This document shows positions 17,579-25,429 of a stretch of DNA of 64,000 bases, piece after piece (position 1 is the stretch's first letter; every line of letters starts with the position of its first letter). The stretch is from Parasphingorhabdus litoris DSM 22379 (GTDB lineage Bacteria; Pseudomonadota; Alphaproteobacteria; Sphingomonadales; Sphingomonadaceae), in assembly GCF_020906275.1 (NCBI RefSeq), contig NZ_CP086727.1, positions 3,527,001 through 3,591,000 of the forward strand, read 5' to 3'. The notes under the pieces are model-generated. The model was not told where the DNA came from and made no database searches. It saw only the letters and a list, made by a program, of their open reading frames with translations. A program made the translations under genes and the position numbers.

Positions 17579-18610
17579 TTAGCCGCGTCCTTTTTTGGAT
17601 CGCGGTAACTTTTTCTGAGTCGATTTAATCTCAGCAATCGCTTGATCAGCCTCTTGATGACGAAGAGCCTTTCGTTGTTCTTTGAATTTTGCATATTCTC
17701 GTTCAGCGAATGATTTGGCTACTTTCGCCTTAACTTTACCACCGCCTCTCAAAACAATGCGATTCAGCTGTTCTAACTGACGATCCAATAAACCTTCCGC
17801 TTCCGCCATCGTAGTAAGCTGCCCTATATCTAACTGATCCTCAAAAATATCTAAAAGTATGGTAGTAAGTCTATTCAATTCTTTGACTTCGCCAGCCGCA
17901 AGATAATTTTTAGACGTGCCCACATCAGTTTTCCGAATGTTATCATTGGGCCAATTCGTAAGCCCCATATTATCGTCTTTCGAATTGGCCCGGCCTTTAA
18001 TGATCTCAGCCGGTGTATGCGATGTTACTGCATAAACAAGTTTGGCTTGCGTATTACGATAAAATTCCTGCCACGCTTTTGAGCTACCCTCATAGTCCTT
18101 GCACATTGCACAAATTGTTCGCAACTCTCGATATACATTGGCTTCATCCGAACGAATATCTCTAATTATTTCGCGCAATTCAGTCACGCGATCAGCGTTT
18201 TCAGGGTTTTTTAGGCGGGCTGAATCTATAACAAAACCCTTAGTAGCAAACTGAACTAGTTTATCCGTTGCCCATCGTCTAAATAAAGTAGCCTGTTTTG
18301 AGGACGTCCGATAACCAATCGATATCACCATATCGAGAGTGTAAAGCGTAATCGGTTTTGTAGAGGATGCAATTTGCATTTTATGCAAATTGCTCTCGTC
18401 GAGCTCACCTTCCTCCAATACACTACTAATATGTCGCGATATTACAGAAACGTCTCGGCCAAAAAGTTCCGCTATTTGAGCCTGCGTCATCAGTAGCTGG
18501 TCACCATTATAATGGACTTCGACCTTTATGCCGGAATCGCTACCGTAAATTAAAAACTTATCTCCCGTAGTTTCATCCATTTGGAGCAACACAGGTTTTA
18601 GTTCAGACAT
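17579..18610 (-). CDS. rhuM: RhuM family protein (orphan, AT-rich)
   Basis: 343 residues from ATG 18610 (MSELKPVLLQMDETTGDKFLIYGSDSGIKVEVHYNGDQLLMTQAQIAELFGRDVSVISRHI). The N-terminal winged-helix/HTH segment QAQIAELFGRDVSVISRHISSVLEEGEL and the later YTLDMVISIGYRTSSKQATLFRRWATDKL are the hallmarks of RhuM proteins, first named from a Salmonella pathogenicity island. The C-terminus is strongly basic (KGGGKVKAKVAKSFAEREYAKFKEQRKAL ... KKLPRSKKGRG). The gene is visibly richer in A/T than its neighbours and stands alone, with no restriction or toxin partner, between etfA and a cupin gene. RhuM genes often sit in type I restriction or defence loci; here acquisition by transfer is inferred. Cellular role unknown. 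Confidence 0.88.
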   Translation of the reverse strand: MSELKPVLLQMDETTGDKFLIYGSDSGIKVEVHYNGDQLLMTQAQIAELFGRDVSVISRHISSVLEEGELDESNLHKMQIASSTKPITLYTLDMVISIGYRTSSKQATLFRRWATDKLVQFATKGFVIDSARLKNPENADRVTELREIIRDIRSDEANVYRELRTICAMCKDYEGSSKAWQEFYRNTQAKLVYAVTSHTPAEIIKGRANSKDDNMGLTNWPNDNIRKTDVGTSKNYLAAGEVKELNRLTTILLDIFEDQLDIGQLTTMAEAEGLLDRQLEQLNRIVLRGGGKVKAKVAKSFAEREYAKFKEQRKALRHQEADQAIAEIKSTQKKLPRSKKGRG

Positions 18611-18752
18611 TGACGAATCCTCAATTTTAAACAAGAACGAATATAGAACATTTTTACCTAGATGCAAATATATGCTTCGGCCTGACGAAGCCTAAAACTT
18701 TTCCCGAGCACGCCGTCTTTTTTCTGCAATCTCCCGCTGATATGACGCTTTC

Positions 18753-19766
18753 ATGACGGCCAGAAAGTCCCCAAAAACCAAACCCGACAAGCGCGAAGTC
18801 CTGGCGCAAGCGTTGCTCGATGGAACGCCTTTGACACAGCTGGCCGAGCGCTTTGTCGCCGCTGGCTATAGCGAAAAAGCCGCCGCCTATGAGGCCGGGC
18901 GGGCGATGAAGGATCCGCTTTTCAATGCCGGCAAGCGGGTGAGCAACCGGCTGCGTAAAAGCCATTGGACGCTGGACAATTATCGCCGCCTGCACCGGGC
19001 TGACGCTGGCGATAGAGCGGAAATTCCTACCGTCCAGACAATCGAACCGGATGTGTTTTTCCGCGACTATCATCATCGCAACCTGCCGGTAAAACTCACC
19101 GGACTGGTCGACCACTGGCCCGCTATGCAGCGCTGGACGCTGGATTATCTCGCGGGCAAAATCGGTGACGCGGTGGTTGAGCTGCAGGGTCAGCGGCAAT
19201 CGCGCGACGATTATGAAATGGCCAAAGACAACCACAAGCGCCATGTGAAATTCAGCGAATTTGTCGCCCTGCTCCGCCAGACCGACAGTAGCAATGATTT
19301 CTACATAACCGCTTATAACGATACCGTCAACAAACAGGCGATGGCGCCATTATGGGAGGATGTTGGCGATATATCGCTGCTCAAATCCAGCGTCGGGAAT
19401 GACGGTTTTTTCTGGATGGGGCCAAAGGGCACGATCACGCCGTTCCATCATGACCTGACCAACAATCTGCTGCTGCAAATTTCTGGTCGCAAGCGTGTCA
19501 CCATGGTCGCCGCCTATGACACAGCCCATATGCGCAATCACCTGCATTGTTTCAGCGAGTGGGCCTCGCCGGACGACATCCGTGCGCTGGGCGAGGCGGC
19601 GCCAAAGCTATGGCAATGCGACATCGGCCCGGGCGAGGCCGTGTTCCTGCCCGTCGGCTGGTGGCACCATGTCGAAGCGCTGGACCACACGATCGGCATG
19701 TCCTTCACGAACTTCCCGGTCGATAATGATTTTTATACGGATTATCCGAATGAGGTGGATTTTTGA
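18753..19766 (+). CDS. JmjC/cupin-like Fe(II)/2-oxoglutarate oxygenase family protein
   Basis: 337 residues. The cupin-8 core shows the metal motif H-x-D in GTITPFHHDLTNNLLLQISGRKRV and the distal His in GEAVFLPVGWWHHVEALD, with the preceding strand SVGNDGFFWMGPKG. Family members hydroxylate protein side chains or are found beside TonB receptors and tryptophan halogenases in sphingomonads and Caulobacter. The N-terminal 100 residues are basic (TARKSPKTKPDKREVLAQALLDGTPLTQLAERFVAAGYSEKAAAYEAG) and helical, possibly a substrate-docking part. Divergent from rhuM. Substrate unknown. Confidence 0.85.
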   Translation: MTARKSPKTKPDKREVLAQALLDGTPLTQLAERFVAAGYSEKAAAYEAGRAMKDPLFNAGKRVSNRLRKSHWTLDNYRRLHRADAGDRAEIPTVQTIEPDVFFRDYHHRNLPVKLTGLVDHWPAMQRWTLDYLAGKIGDAVVELQGQRQSRDDYEMAKDNHKRHVKFSEFVALLRQTDSSNDFYITAYNDTVNKQAMAPLWEDVGDISLLKSSVGNDGFFWMGPKGTITPFHHDLTNNLLLQISGRKRVTMVAAYDTAHMRNHLHCFSEWASPDDIRALGEAAPKLWQCDIGPGEAVFLPVGWWHHVEALDHTIGMSFTNFPVDNDFYTDYPNEVDF

Positions 19767-20056
19767 GGACAAGGTGAAAATAGCTTTTGCCGGATAGCTT
19801 TATCGCACCATCAGCGTTGTTCTCAAAAGAACGATATATGCGAAGCTATAACCATTGGTCGCGCCCAACTTTCTGTTCATCGCTCTCATTTGGCCGATGA
19901 CCGGAAATGTCATTGCGAAAAAGCCGCCACCGATTTAGCCGCGCGCTTCCCGATCAGCAGATGGGGCAGATGTCAGCGGTTGGATTTCACAAAATCCGCC
20001 CGTGCGATTTGCCGATGGTATTTTCGTATGCGGATACTGTTTCGTCACGTTCGGTT

Positions 20057-20129
20057 GCACGAATAGCTCAGTTGGTAGAGCACAAGACTGTTAATCTTGC
20101 GGTTGCAGGTTCGAGTCCTGCTCCAGCAA
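20057..20129 (+). tRNA. tRNA-Asn(GTT)-like gene with degenerate acceptor stem
   Basis: The D arm (GCTC ... GAGC), anticodon arm (CAAGA, loop CTGTTAA, TCTTG; anticodon GTT at 20090-20092) and T arm (GCAGG, loop TTCGAGT, CCTGC) all pair perfectly. The acceptor stem does not: the seven bases before T8-A9 (GCACGAA) pair with TCCAGCA at only two positions. Shifting to an 8-bp stem from 20055 restores six of eight pairs but leaves three linker bases. Base 73 would be A, whereas bacterial tRNA-Asn normally has G73, and CCA is not encoded. Either a divergent second tRNA-Asn or a pseudo-tRNA. Confidence 0.65.
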
Positions 20130-20149
20130 TGGCCTTCTTGAAAGGCCAT
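20129..20149. repeat. Perfect hairpin directly after the tRNA-like gene
   Basis: ATGGCCTT, a 5-base loop CTTGA, and AAGGCCAT form an 8-bp perfect stem that begins at the last base of the tRNA-like sequence. There is no T-run behind it, so it is not a typical intrinsic terminator; it could guide 3' processing or be a remnant of an insertion edge. Confidence 0.6.
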
Positions 20150-20447
20150 CAGCCTGAAACGCTGTTTGCAACTCAATGGGTTTGGGGACTGGTACGTGAG
20201 CGGTTTGGAGCCCCTGTTTTGAAACAGCCTTCGGGCGATAGAGGAACAAGGGCAAATCATCGGTCACCATGCCAGGCAGTTCGGTCGGGCCGTGATGATG
20301 ACGCCGTACTGGAGCTGAATGAAGAGGTTTTCGAACGCCTTCATATCCGCCCGATGTACCGCAAGATCCGCTCTGGCGCGACCCAGTGTGCGGCATGCAA
20401 CCGGTCCCCGGCTCTTTGGTTGGGTTCAGTTTGGCGAGGTAAGAGTA

Positions 20448-21602
20448 ATGTTGAATAGAATCAAAGGTTTGAAGGGGAACAGATATGTTACCGTCAACGA
20501 AAGAGAACGTGTCATCTGGTTTTACAAGGGCGCATTGCAAGGTATTTTAGGTCCTGGAGAACATAAGATGCCCAATGATCAAGAGCAGCTGGTTATTGAT
20601 CGGTTGACGCTGGAAGACGCTGCTGTGCCCTGGGATTATGAAAAAATGCTGTTTCGGCAATTACCCGATCAGGCCGCAGAGCATCTCACGTTATTTCAGA
20701 CCGGTCCGGAGGAGCTGGCAATTGTTGAACGCGACGGGCGGATTGAAAATATACTCTACCCAGATGACAAACTCACAGTCTGGACCGATGCTGGGCCATG
20801 GAAAGTGGAGCTGATCACGCTCGATGACAATCCATTTATCGAACCGGCTCTATTCAGCCGCCTTATTAAAAGCGGGACAGCCGAAGTAATGGATATCGTA
20901 AAGACAGTTCAGGTCGACAATGGCCAGATCGCCCTGTTCATGGTCGATGGCGAGATATTCAATGAATTGCCGCCGGGTCACTACGGCTATTGGGACCTGA
21001 GACAAAAAGTTGTTGCCAAGATTATCGACCTTAGCCGTCAGCCGCTTGACGTAAATGGTCAGGAGCTGTTGACCAAGGATCGCGTGACGATCCGAATCAA
21101 CCTTTCGGCGGAATATCGTGTCGTTGATCCGGTCAAGGCAGTCACCGAGGTCAAGGACTTTGCCGATGCGCTGTACCGGGCGCTGCAATATGCCTTTCGA
21201 AAGACACTCGGCGCGATGACGCTCGACCAGATCCTCGACAAGCAGGTGACGGTTGACGCCGAAGCGGCTCAGAAAGTCCGGAGCGATATGGCAGCCATTG
21301 GTCTGGAAGTATCCGAAATCATCCTGAAGGACGTGATCCTGCCGGGTGAAATGCGGGAGCTTTTGAACCAGGTGGTTTCTGCGCAGAAAGCAGCTGAGGC
21401 CAACGTCATCAAGCGGCGGGAAGAAACGAACGCAACGCGGTCTCTTCTGAACACCGCAAAGGTGATGGCCGATAACCCGGTCATGCTGCGGCTCAAAGAG
21501 CTTGAGGCTCTGGAAAGCATTGCCGGCAAAGTGGACCGGTTGACGGTCAACAACGGCACCAGCGGTTTGATGAACGATATCGTCAATCTGACTGAGGACT
21601 AG
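20448..21602 (+). CDS. SPFH (band 7/slipin) domain protein
   Basis: 384 residues from ATG 20448, chosen because it starts the family-like MLNRIKGLKGNRYVTVNERERVIWFYKGALQGILGPGEHKM. The SPFH domain spans roughly residues 110-300 with LTKDRVTIRINLSAEYRVVDPVKAVTEVKDFADALYRALQYAFRKTLGAMTLDQILD and the following SDMAAIGLEVSEIILKDVILPGEMRELLNQVVSAQKAAEANVIKRREETNATRSLL, the usual coiled coil. Unlike most slipins, there is no clear N-terminal membrane segment; the protein may be peripheral. Such proteins scaffold membrane microdomains. Ends at a bidirectional terminator shared with the SUF operon. Confidence 0.85.
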   Translation: MLNRIKGLKGNRYVTVNERERVIWFYKGALQGILGPGEHKMPNDQEQLVIDRLTLEDAAVPWDYEKMLFRQLPDQAAEHLTLFQTGPEELAIVERDGRIENILYPDDKLTVWTDAGPWKVELITLDDNPFIEPALFSRLIKSGTAEVMDIVKTVQVDNGQIALFMVDGEIFNELPPGHYGYWDLRQKVVAKIIDLSRQPLDVNGQELLTKDRVTIRINLSAEYRVVDPVKAVTEVKDFADALYRALQYAFRKTLGAMTLDQILDKQVTVDAEAAQKVRSDMAAIGLEVSEIILKDVILPGEMRELLNQVVSAQKAAEANVIKRREETNATRSLLNTAKVMADNPVMLRLKELEALESIAGKVDRLTVNNGTSGLMNDIVNLTED

Positions 21603-21616
21603 TTAGCCAGACAAGG

Positions 21617-21645
21617 AAGGGCGCGGTAGCAATATCGCGCCTTTT
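21617..21645. terminator. Bidirectional terminator between SPFH gene and sufA
   Basis: GGCGCG / CGCGCC with a 10-base loop, extended by AAG on the left and TTT on the right, and ending in four T residues on the plus strand. On the minus strand the stem is followed by only two T. It lies 15 bases after the SPFH stop and directly after the sufA stop of the converging operon. Confidence 0.7.
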
Positions 21646-21648
21646 CAT

Positions 21649-22011
21649 TTATACGGTGAACGATTCCCCGCACCCGCAATCGCCTTTGCTATTGGGATTG
21701 TTGAACACGAAGCCGGCGGTGAAATCATCTTCCTGCCAGTCCATGGTCGAACCGACGAGATACAATACACTTGGTCCGTCGACATAGAATACGCCGCCGG
21801 GAGTCACGATCTTTTCGTCAAACTTCACTTCCTCGGTAACGTAATCGACTGAATAGGCGAGGCCCGAACAGCCTCTGCGCGGGGTGGACAGTTTTACGCC
21901 AATCACATCTTCCGGCGCTTTGGCCATCAGGTCGGCAATGCGTTGCTCCGCCGCGGGCGTCAGGATGATCGCTGCGGGAATTTCGCGCGTTTTGGTTTTT
22001 ACTTCGGTCAT
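21649..22011 (-). CDS. sufA: A-type iron-sulfur carrier SufA/ErpA
   Basis: 120 residues. The three conserved cysteines are C48 (RRGCSGLAYSVDYV) and C112-G-C114 (KGDCGCGESF), the HesB/IscA signature. A-type carriers accept clusters from the SufBCD scaffold and hand them to target proteins. It is the last gene of the SUF operon and its start overlaps the stop of the GNAT gene by four bases. Confidence 0.94.
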   Translation of the reverse strand: MTEVKTKTREIPAAIILTPAAEQRIADLMAKAPEDVIGVKLSTPRRGCSGLAYSVDYVTEEVKFDEKIVTPGGVFYVDGPSVLYLVGSTMDWQEDDFTAGFVFNNPNSKGDCGCGESFTV

Positions 22012-22526
22012 GTCTCAAGCCTTTTTTGCCAGAACAATGCTTTGCCCATTTTCGGGTCCAGTTGATAATCGCCATAGCCCAGTGACGCATAAAGCGCCTT
22101 GGCTGGTGCGTTGCCTTCCAGCACTTCCAGAGTGACTTTGCAGGCGCCTGCTTCCCGGGCGACGGTTTCAATCTCTGCGAACAGCGCCCGCCCGACGCCG
22201 CTGCCGCGATGGTCTTTGGCGACTACTATATCATGAATATTGATCAGCGGTTTCGCACCAAAGGATGAAAATGTCGTCATCAAATTGGCCAGACCCGCCA
22301 CCTCATCGCCGACATAGGCGAGCAAGGAAGATGCCGCCGGTGTCGCGGCCAATCCGGGGACGAGATTCGCCTGCACCTCGGGCGAAAGATCTTCGCCGCC
22401 GCCCATCGGGTCCATCGCATAGACGCGCAGCATCTTGACGATATCCGCCGCATGATTGGCATTGGCATAGTCCGCGCGAATGACGGTGGCTGCCGGTGCC
22501 TGAGAAAGAGTAGCCGTGGCCGTCAT
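22008..22526 (-). CDS. GNAT family N-acetyltransferase inside the SUF operon
   Basis: 172 residues from ATG 22526, which overlaps the stop of sufT by four bases. The acetyl-CoA motif is INIHDIVVAKDHRGSGVGRALFAEIETVAREAGACKVTLEVLEGNAPAKALYASLGY, a very clear GNAT core (HRGSGVGRAL). It is coupled at both ends (four-base overlaps with sufT and sufA), so it is made together with the iron-sulfur machinery. A GNAT is not a standard SUF component; a regulatory acetylation role is speculation. Confidence 0.88.
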   Translation of the reverse strand: MTATATLSQAPAATVIRADYANANHAADIVKMLRVYAMDPMGGGEDLSPEVQANLVPGLAATPAASSLLAYVGDEVAGLANLMTTFSSFGAKPLINIHDIVVAKDHRGSGVGRALFAEIETVAREAGACKVTLEVLEGNAPAKALYASLGYGDYQLDPKMGKALFWQKRLET

Positions 22527-23044
22527 AACATCCCCAGCTCGAGCTTCGCTTCGTCGCTCATCTTCTGTGGGTCCCATGGCGGGTCCCAGACGAGGTTCAC
22601 CTCACTATGACCGACGCCGGGCACGCTGCCGACCTGCATTTCAATTTCGCCGGGCATGGATTCCGCGACCGGACAATGCGGGGTGGTCAGGGTCATGGTG
22701 ACAATCGCGTGGTTATCCGGGGTAATTTCCACACCATATATCAAACCAAGGTCATAGATATTCACCGGAATCTCAGGGTCATAAATCGACTTCAAGGTAT
22801 CGACGACGGCTTCATAAAGATCGCCGCCTGCTTCGCCAGCCGGTGTTTCGGTTGGTTGCTGCGCCAGAAAACCTTCCAGATAATCGCGCTTGCGATTAAG
22901 CTTGCTGACATCGCTTTCCGCTTCATGCGGAGACGGCGCAACAACGGGCGCAGGCTTCTCTTCAACCGCATCCTCGACTTTCGCCAAGGGTGGTTTTTCG
23001 ACGCTGTCGACTTCTTCGACCATTATTTTGCGTTCTTCGTTCAT
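22523..23044 (-). CDS. sufT: SUF system assembly protein SufT (DUF59/MIP18 family)
   Basis: 173 residues from ATG 23044, which sits eight bases after the sufS stop with an AG-rich leader; upstream in-frame starts lie within sufS. The N-terminal 65 residues are acidic and disordered (EEVDSVEKPPLAKVEDAVEEKPAPVV). The MIP18 domain follows: LYEAVVDTLKSIYDPEIPVNIYDLGLIYGVEIT, TMTLTTPHCPVAESMPGEI with the conserved Cys, and VWDPPWDPQKMSDEAKLELGML. SufT helps mature iron-sulfur proteins. Operon partner of SufS upstream and GNAT downstream. Confidence 0.92.
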   Translation of the reverse strand: MNEERKIMVEEVDSVEKPPLAKVEDAVEEKPAPVVAPSPHEAESDVSKLNRKRDYLEGFLAQQPTETPAGEAGGDLYEAVVDTLKSIYDPEIPVNIYDLGLIYGVEITPDNHAIVTMTLTTPHCPVAESMPGEIEMQVGSVPGVGHSEVNLVWDPPWDPQKMSDEAKLELGML

Positions 23045-23052
23045 CTCTTTTC

Positions 23053-24309
23053 CTACCCGAAAATCTTTCTTACCCGTTCGATACCCTTGACCAGGGCCGC
23101 GACATCTTCTGCGTCGCTGTAAATTCCAAAGCTGGCCCGCGCGGTAGCTGGCACGCCCATATAGTCCATCAGCGGCTGCGCGCAATGATGGCCGGCGCGG
23201 ATCGCAACCCCGCCTTCATCCAATATAGTGGCGACATCGTGCGGATGCACGTCGCCAACCGCAAAACTCAATATTCCCATACTCTTATCGGGGCCAAATA
23301 CCCGCACGCTGTTGATGCCGGACAATGCCTCACGCGCCATAGCCAGCGTTGTATTTTCATGGGCAGAAATGACATCCAGCCCAATGCCTTCGACATATTG
23401 AATCGCGGCATCCAGACCGACAACGCCGGCAATATGCGGTGTGCCTGCTTCGAACCGTCCCGGCGGCGGCGCATAGGTCGTGCCGTCAAAACTGACCCGA
23501 TCAATCATTGATCCGCCGCCCTTCCATGGGGGCATGGCGTCAAGAATTTTATAAGGCGCCCACAGCGCACCAATGCCGGTCGGGCCATAAATTTTGTGGC
23601 CGGAAAAGACATAAAAATCACAGCCAATATCCTGCACATCAACGCGCACACGCGGCGCAGCCTGACAGCCATCAAGCAACAGTTTCGCACCGACTTTATG
23701 AGCGATGGTTGCTGCACGCTTGGCATCCAGCAATGATCCGAGCACATTGGACACATGGGCCAACGCCACCAGCTTGTGCCGCTCGGTGAGATTGGCTTCA
23801 ATCCAGTCGAGATCAATCTGACCATCTTCGGTCAGAGGCGCGACATCAATATGGGCTCCGACCCGCTCGGCCAGCAATTGCCACGGCACGATATTGCTGT
23901 GATGCTCCAGTTGCGACAGCATGATGCGGTCGTCTTTGCCGACATTGGCGTTACCCCAACTTTCGGCGACCAGATTGATGCTGTCGGTTGCACCGCTGGT
24001 GAAAACAATTTCCCTTTCGCTGACGGCATTGAGCAATCCAGCAACCCGTTTGCGGGCGGCTTCATAGGCGAGCGTCATATTAGCCGAGCGTTCGTACACA
24101 CCGCGGTGGACAGTCGCGTAATCCGGGCCATAGGCACGCGCTATGGCGTCGAGCACCGCTTTAGGCTTTTGCGAGGTCGCCGCTGTGTCGAGATAATGCC
24201 AGTCGGCCGCGATACCGGGAAAGTCGGCACGGCGCGCACCCGAGGACACGGCTCCGCCCTCATTTTCCCAGCGTGCGATGGCGGGGATGATGGGTGAAGC
24301 TTCGTTCAC
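23053..24309 (-). CDS. sufS: Cysteine desulfurase SufS
   Basis: 418 residues. Fold-type I PLP enzyme with the cofactor Lys239 in DFYVFSGHKIYGPTGIGAL and the persulfide-forming Cys376 in RAGHHCAQPLMDYMG; the group II (SufS/CsdA) consensus RxGHHCA is exact. It takes sulfur from L-cysteine for cluster assembly on SufBCD. Start overlaps the sufD stop by four bases. No sufE gene is seen here, so the sulfur acceptor is either encoded elsewhere or replaced. Confidence 0.96.
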   Translation of the reverse strand: MNEASPIIPAIARWENEGGAVSSGARRADFPGIAADWHYLDTAATSQKPKAVLDAIARAYGPDYATVHRGVYERSANMTLAYEAARKRVAGLLNAVSEREIVFTSGATDSINLVAESWGNANVGKDDRIMLSQLEHHSNIVPWQLLAERVGAHIDVAPLTEDGQIDLDWIEANLTERHKLVALAHVSNVLGSLLDAKRAATIAHKVGAKLLLDGCQAAPRVRVDVQDIGCDFYVFSGHKIYGPTGIGALWAPYKILDAMPPWKGGGSMIDRVSFDGTTYAPPPGRFEAGTPHIAGVVGLDAAIQYVEGIGLDVISAHENTTLAMAREALSGINSVRVFGPDKSMGILSFAVGDVHPHDVATILDEGGVAIRAGHHCAQPLMDYMGVPATARASFGIYSDAEDVAALVKGIERVRKIFG

Positions 24310-25076
24310 GGCAAATTCTCCCCTAAAGATTCAAGCACCTCAAGCGCCTTGCTCTCAATCGCTTCACGCGCCGCATCATCGTCCATGCTGACAAAGGCAT
24401 CGGCGATAAACGCCTGCAGCATCAATTGCTGCGCGCGCTCCGGCGACAATCCGCGTGAGGCCATGTAGAAAAGCGCTTGCTTATCGAGTTCGCCAACGGT
24501 CGCGCCATGGGCACATTTCACATCGTCGGCGAAAATTTCCAGCTCCGGCTTGGCATTGGCAGTTGCCGTGCGGTCAAGCAGCATCGCCTTGACCGATTGC
24601 GCGGCATCGGTTTTCTGCGCATCGCGCGCGACATTGATTTTGCCGAGGAAACTGCCGGTGGCTTTATCCGCGAGTACTGAGCGAACGACCTGATTGGACG
24701 TAGCATCTGGCTCCGCATGAATAGTTTCGGTCACAATCTCCAACGTTTGTGTGCCGGAACCCAATATCGCGCCGCCCAATTCAAAATGCGCGCCTTTGCC
24801 CAGCGTCACCTTGACCTGAATGCGGCCATAGTCGGCAGCGCTTGCCAGCACATGCAACGCGAAATTGGCATTGTCGCCAACGGTAATGTCCAGATCGACA
24901 ATTCCGACGCCTTCAATCATCGGTAGCTCGGTAATCTGGCGTGAAGCGGTCTCGCCAGCAGCAACGGCCAGCCGCTCCGGCCCGTCCAGCTTCGGCCAAA
25001 CCGGCTCAAGCGCTTTCAGGTCCGCATAGCGCCACGCCTCGTCGCGCTTGGTCGGGAGGGGAAGAGTTGCAGTCAT
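24306..25076 (-). CDS. sufD: Fe-S assembly scaffold subunit SufD
   Basis: 256 residues, shorter than E. coli SufD (about 420) but typical of alphaproteobacterial ones. It begins LPTKRDEAWRYADLKALEPVW and ends with the conserved SufBD core: EIFADDVKCAHGATVGELDKQALFYMASRGLSPERAQQLMLQAFIADAF, including the key CAHGATVG. It forms the SufBC2D scaffold with SufB and SufC. Coupled by four-base overlaps to the small exported protein gene upstream and sufS downstream. Confidence 0.94.
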   Translation of the reverse strand: MTATLPLPTKRDEAWRYADLKALEPVWPKLDGPERLAVAAGETASRQITELPMIEGVGIVDLDITVGDNANFALHVLASAADYGRIQVKVTLGKGAHFELGGAILGSGTQTLEIVTETIHAEPDATSNQVVRSVLADKATGSFLGKINVARDAQKTDAAQSVKAMLLDRTATANAKPELEIFADDVKCAHGATVGELDKQALFYMASRGLSPERAQQLMLQAFIADAFVSMDDDAAREAIESKALEVLESLGENLP

Positions 25077-25429
25077 CTCTGAGACCTTTGTAATTCGCGG
25101 CGCAATTTGGCCATCAATTTGGGCTTTTCCGCATCCACGCAGCTTTTAATAGCGCTGTCATCAACTGCACCGTCGCGGATGCACCGCACGGTTGTTTTGC
25201 ATAGACGCTTGTCCAGATTGATATTGCCGGAAGACTTGTCGAGCGAGCAGGTGAAGCGGCCCTTCTGGTCTTTGCCGACCATGGCCGATATGCTGTTCAA
25301 TCGCCGCCCGATGACGACAATCTCATTCTCGACCGTCTCATTAACGGCCGCCTCATTAACAGCCGCCTCATTCTCGACAGGAGTCGCAGCCGGTTGCACC
25401 GCTGCCAGCAAGAGCGCACCTAAAATCAT
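25073..25429 (-). CDS. Small exported protein encoded between sufC and sufD
   Basis: 118 residues, coupled by four-base overlaps to sufC and sufD. The N-terminus MILGALLLAAVQPAA is a short hydrophobic signal. Residues ~18-38 contain four pentapeptide repeats (PVENE, AAVNE, AAVNE, TVENE). The rest carries four cysteines (FTCSL, KRLCKTTVRCIRD, IKSCVD), which may pair as disulfides outside the cytoplasm. Not a known SUF component; I cannot name the family. Its strict coupling inside the operon suggests coexpression rather than chance. Confidence 0.75.
   Translation of the reverse strand: MILGALLLAAVQPAATPVENEAAVNEAAVNETVENEIVVIGRRLNSISAMVGKDQKGRFTCSLDKSSGNINLDKRLCKTTVRCIRDGAVDDSAIKSCVDAEKPKLMAKLRRELQRSQR
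25322..25381 (-). repeat. Four 15-base tandem units in the exported SUF-operon protein
   Basis: Four 15-base units in a row share CTCATT on the plus strand and encode x-V-x-N-E pentapeptides on the minus strand. The middle two units differ at a single base; the outer two differ more. The copy number may vary between strains. Confidence 0.75.

Larger units (their letters stand above)
19767..20447. other. Region without protein genes around a tRNA-Asn-like sequence
   Basis: About 680 bases with no credible protein gene. The only frame across it, on the plus strand, includes the peptide ARIAQLVEHKTVNLAVAGSSPAPA, which is the well-known false translation of a tRNA. It holds the tRNA-Asn-like gene (20057-20129), an 8-bp hairpin right behind it (20129-20149), and a small inverted repeat GGATTT/AAATCC near 19982-19997. 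The 300 bases after the tRNA show nothing recognisable. Confidence 0.6.

Noticed and set aside
18674..18691. Small inverted repeat GCTTCG/CGAAGC upstream of the cupin gene as a terminator
   Set aside because: Only 6 bp with no T-run and located between two divergent genes, where a terminator is not expected.
19907..20458. 183-codon frame across the tRNA-like region
   Set aside because: Contains ARIAQLVEHKTVNLAVAGSSPAPA, the well-known false peptide from reading a tRNA gene; no real protein features.
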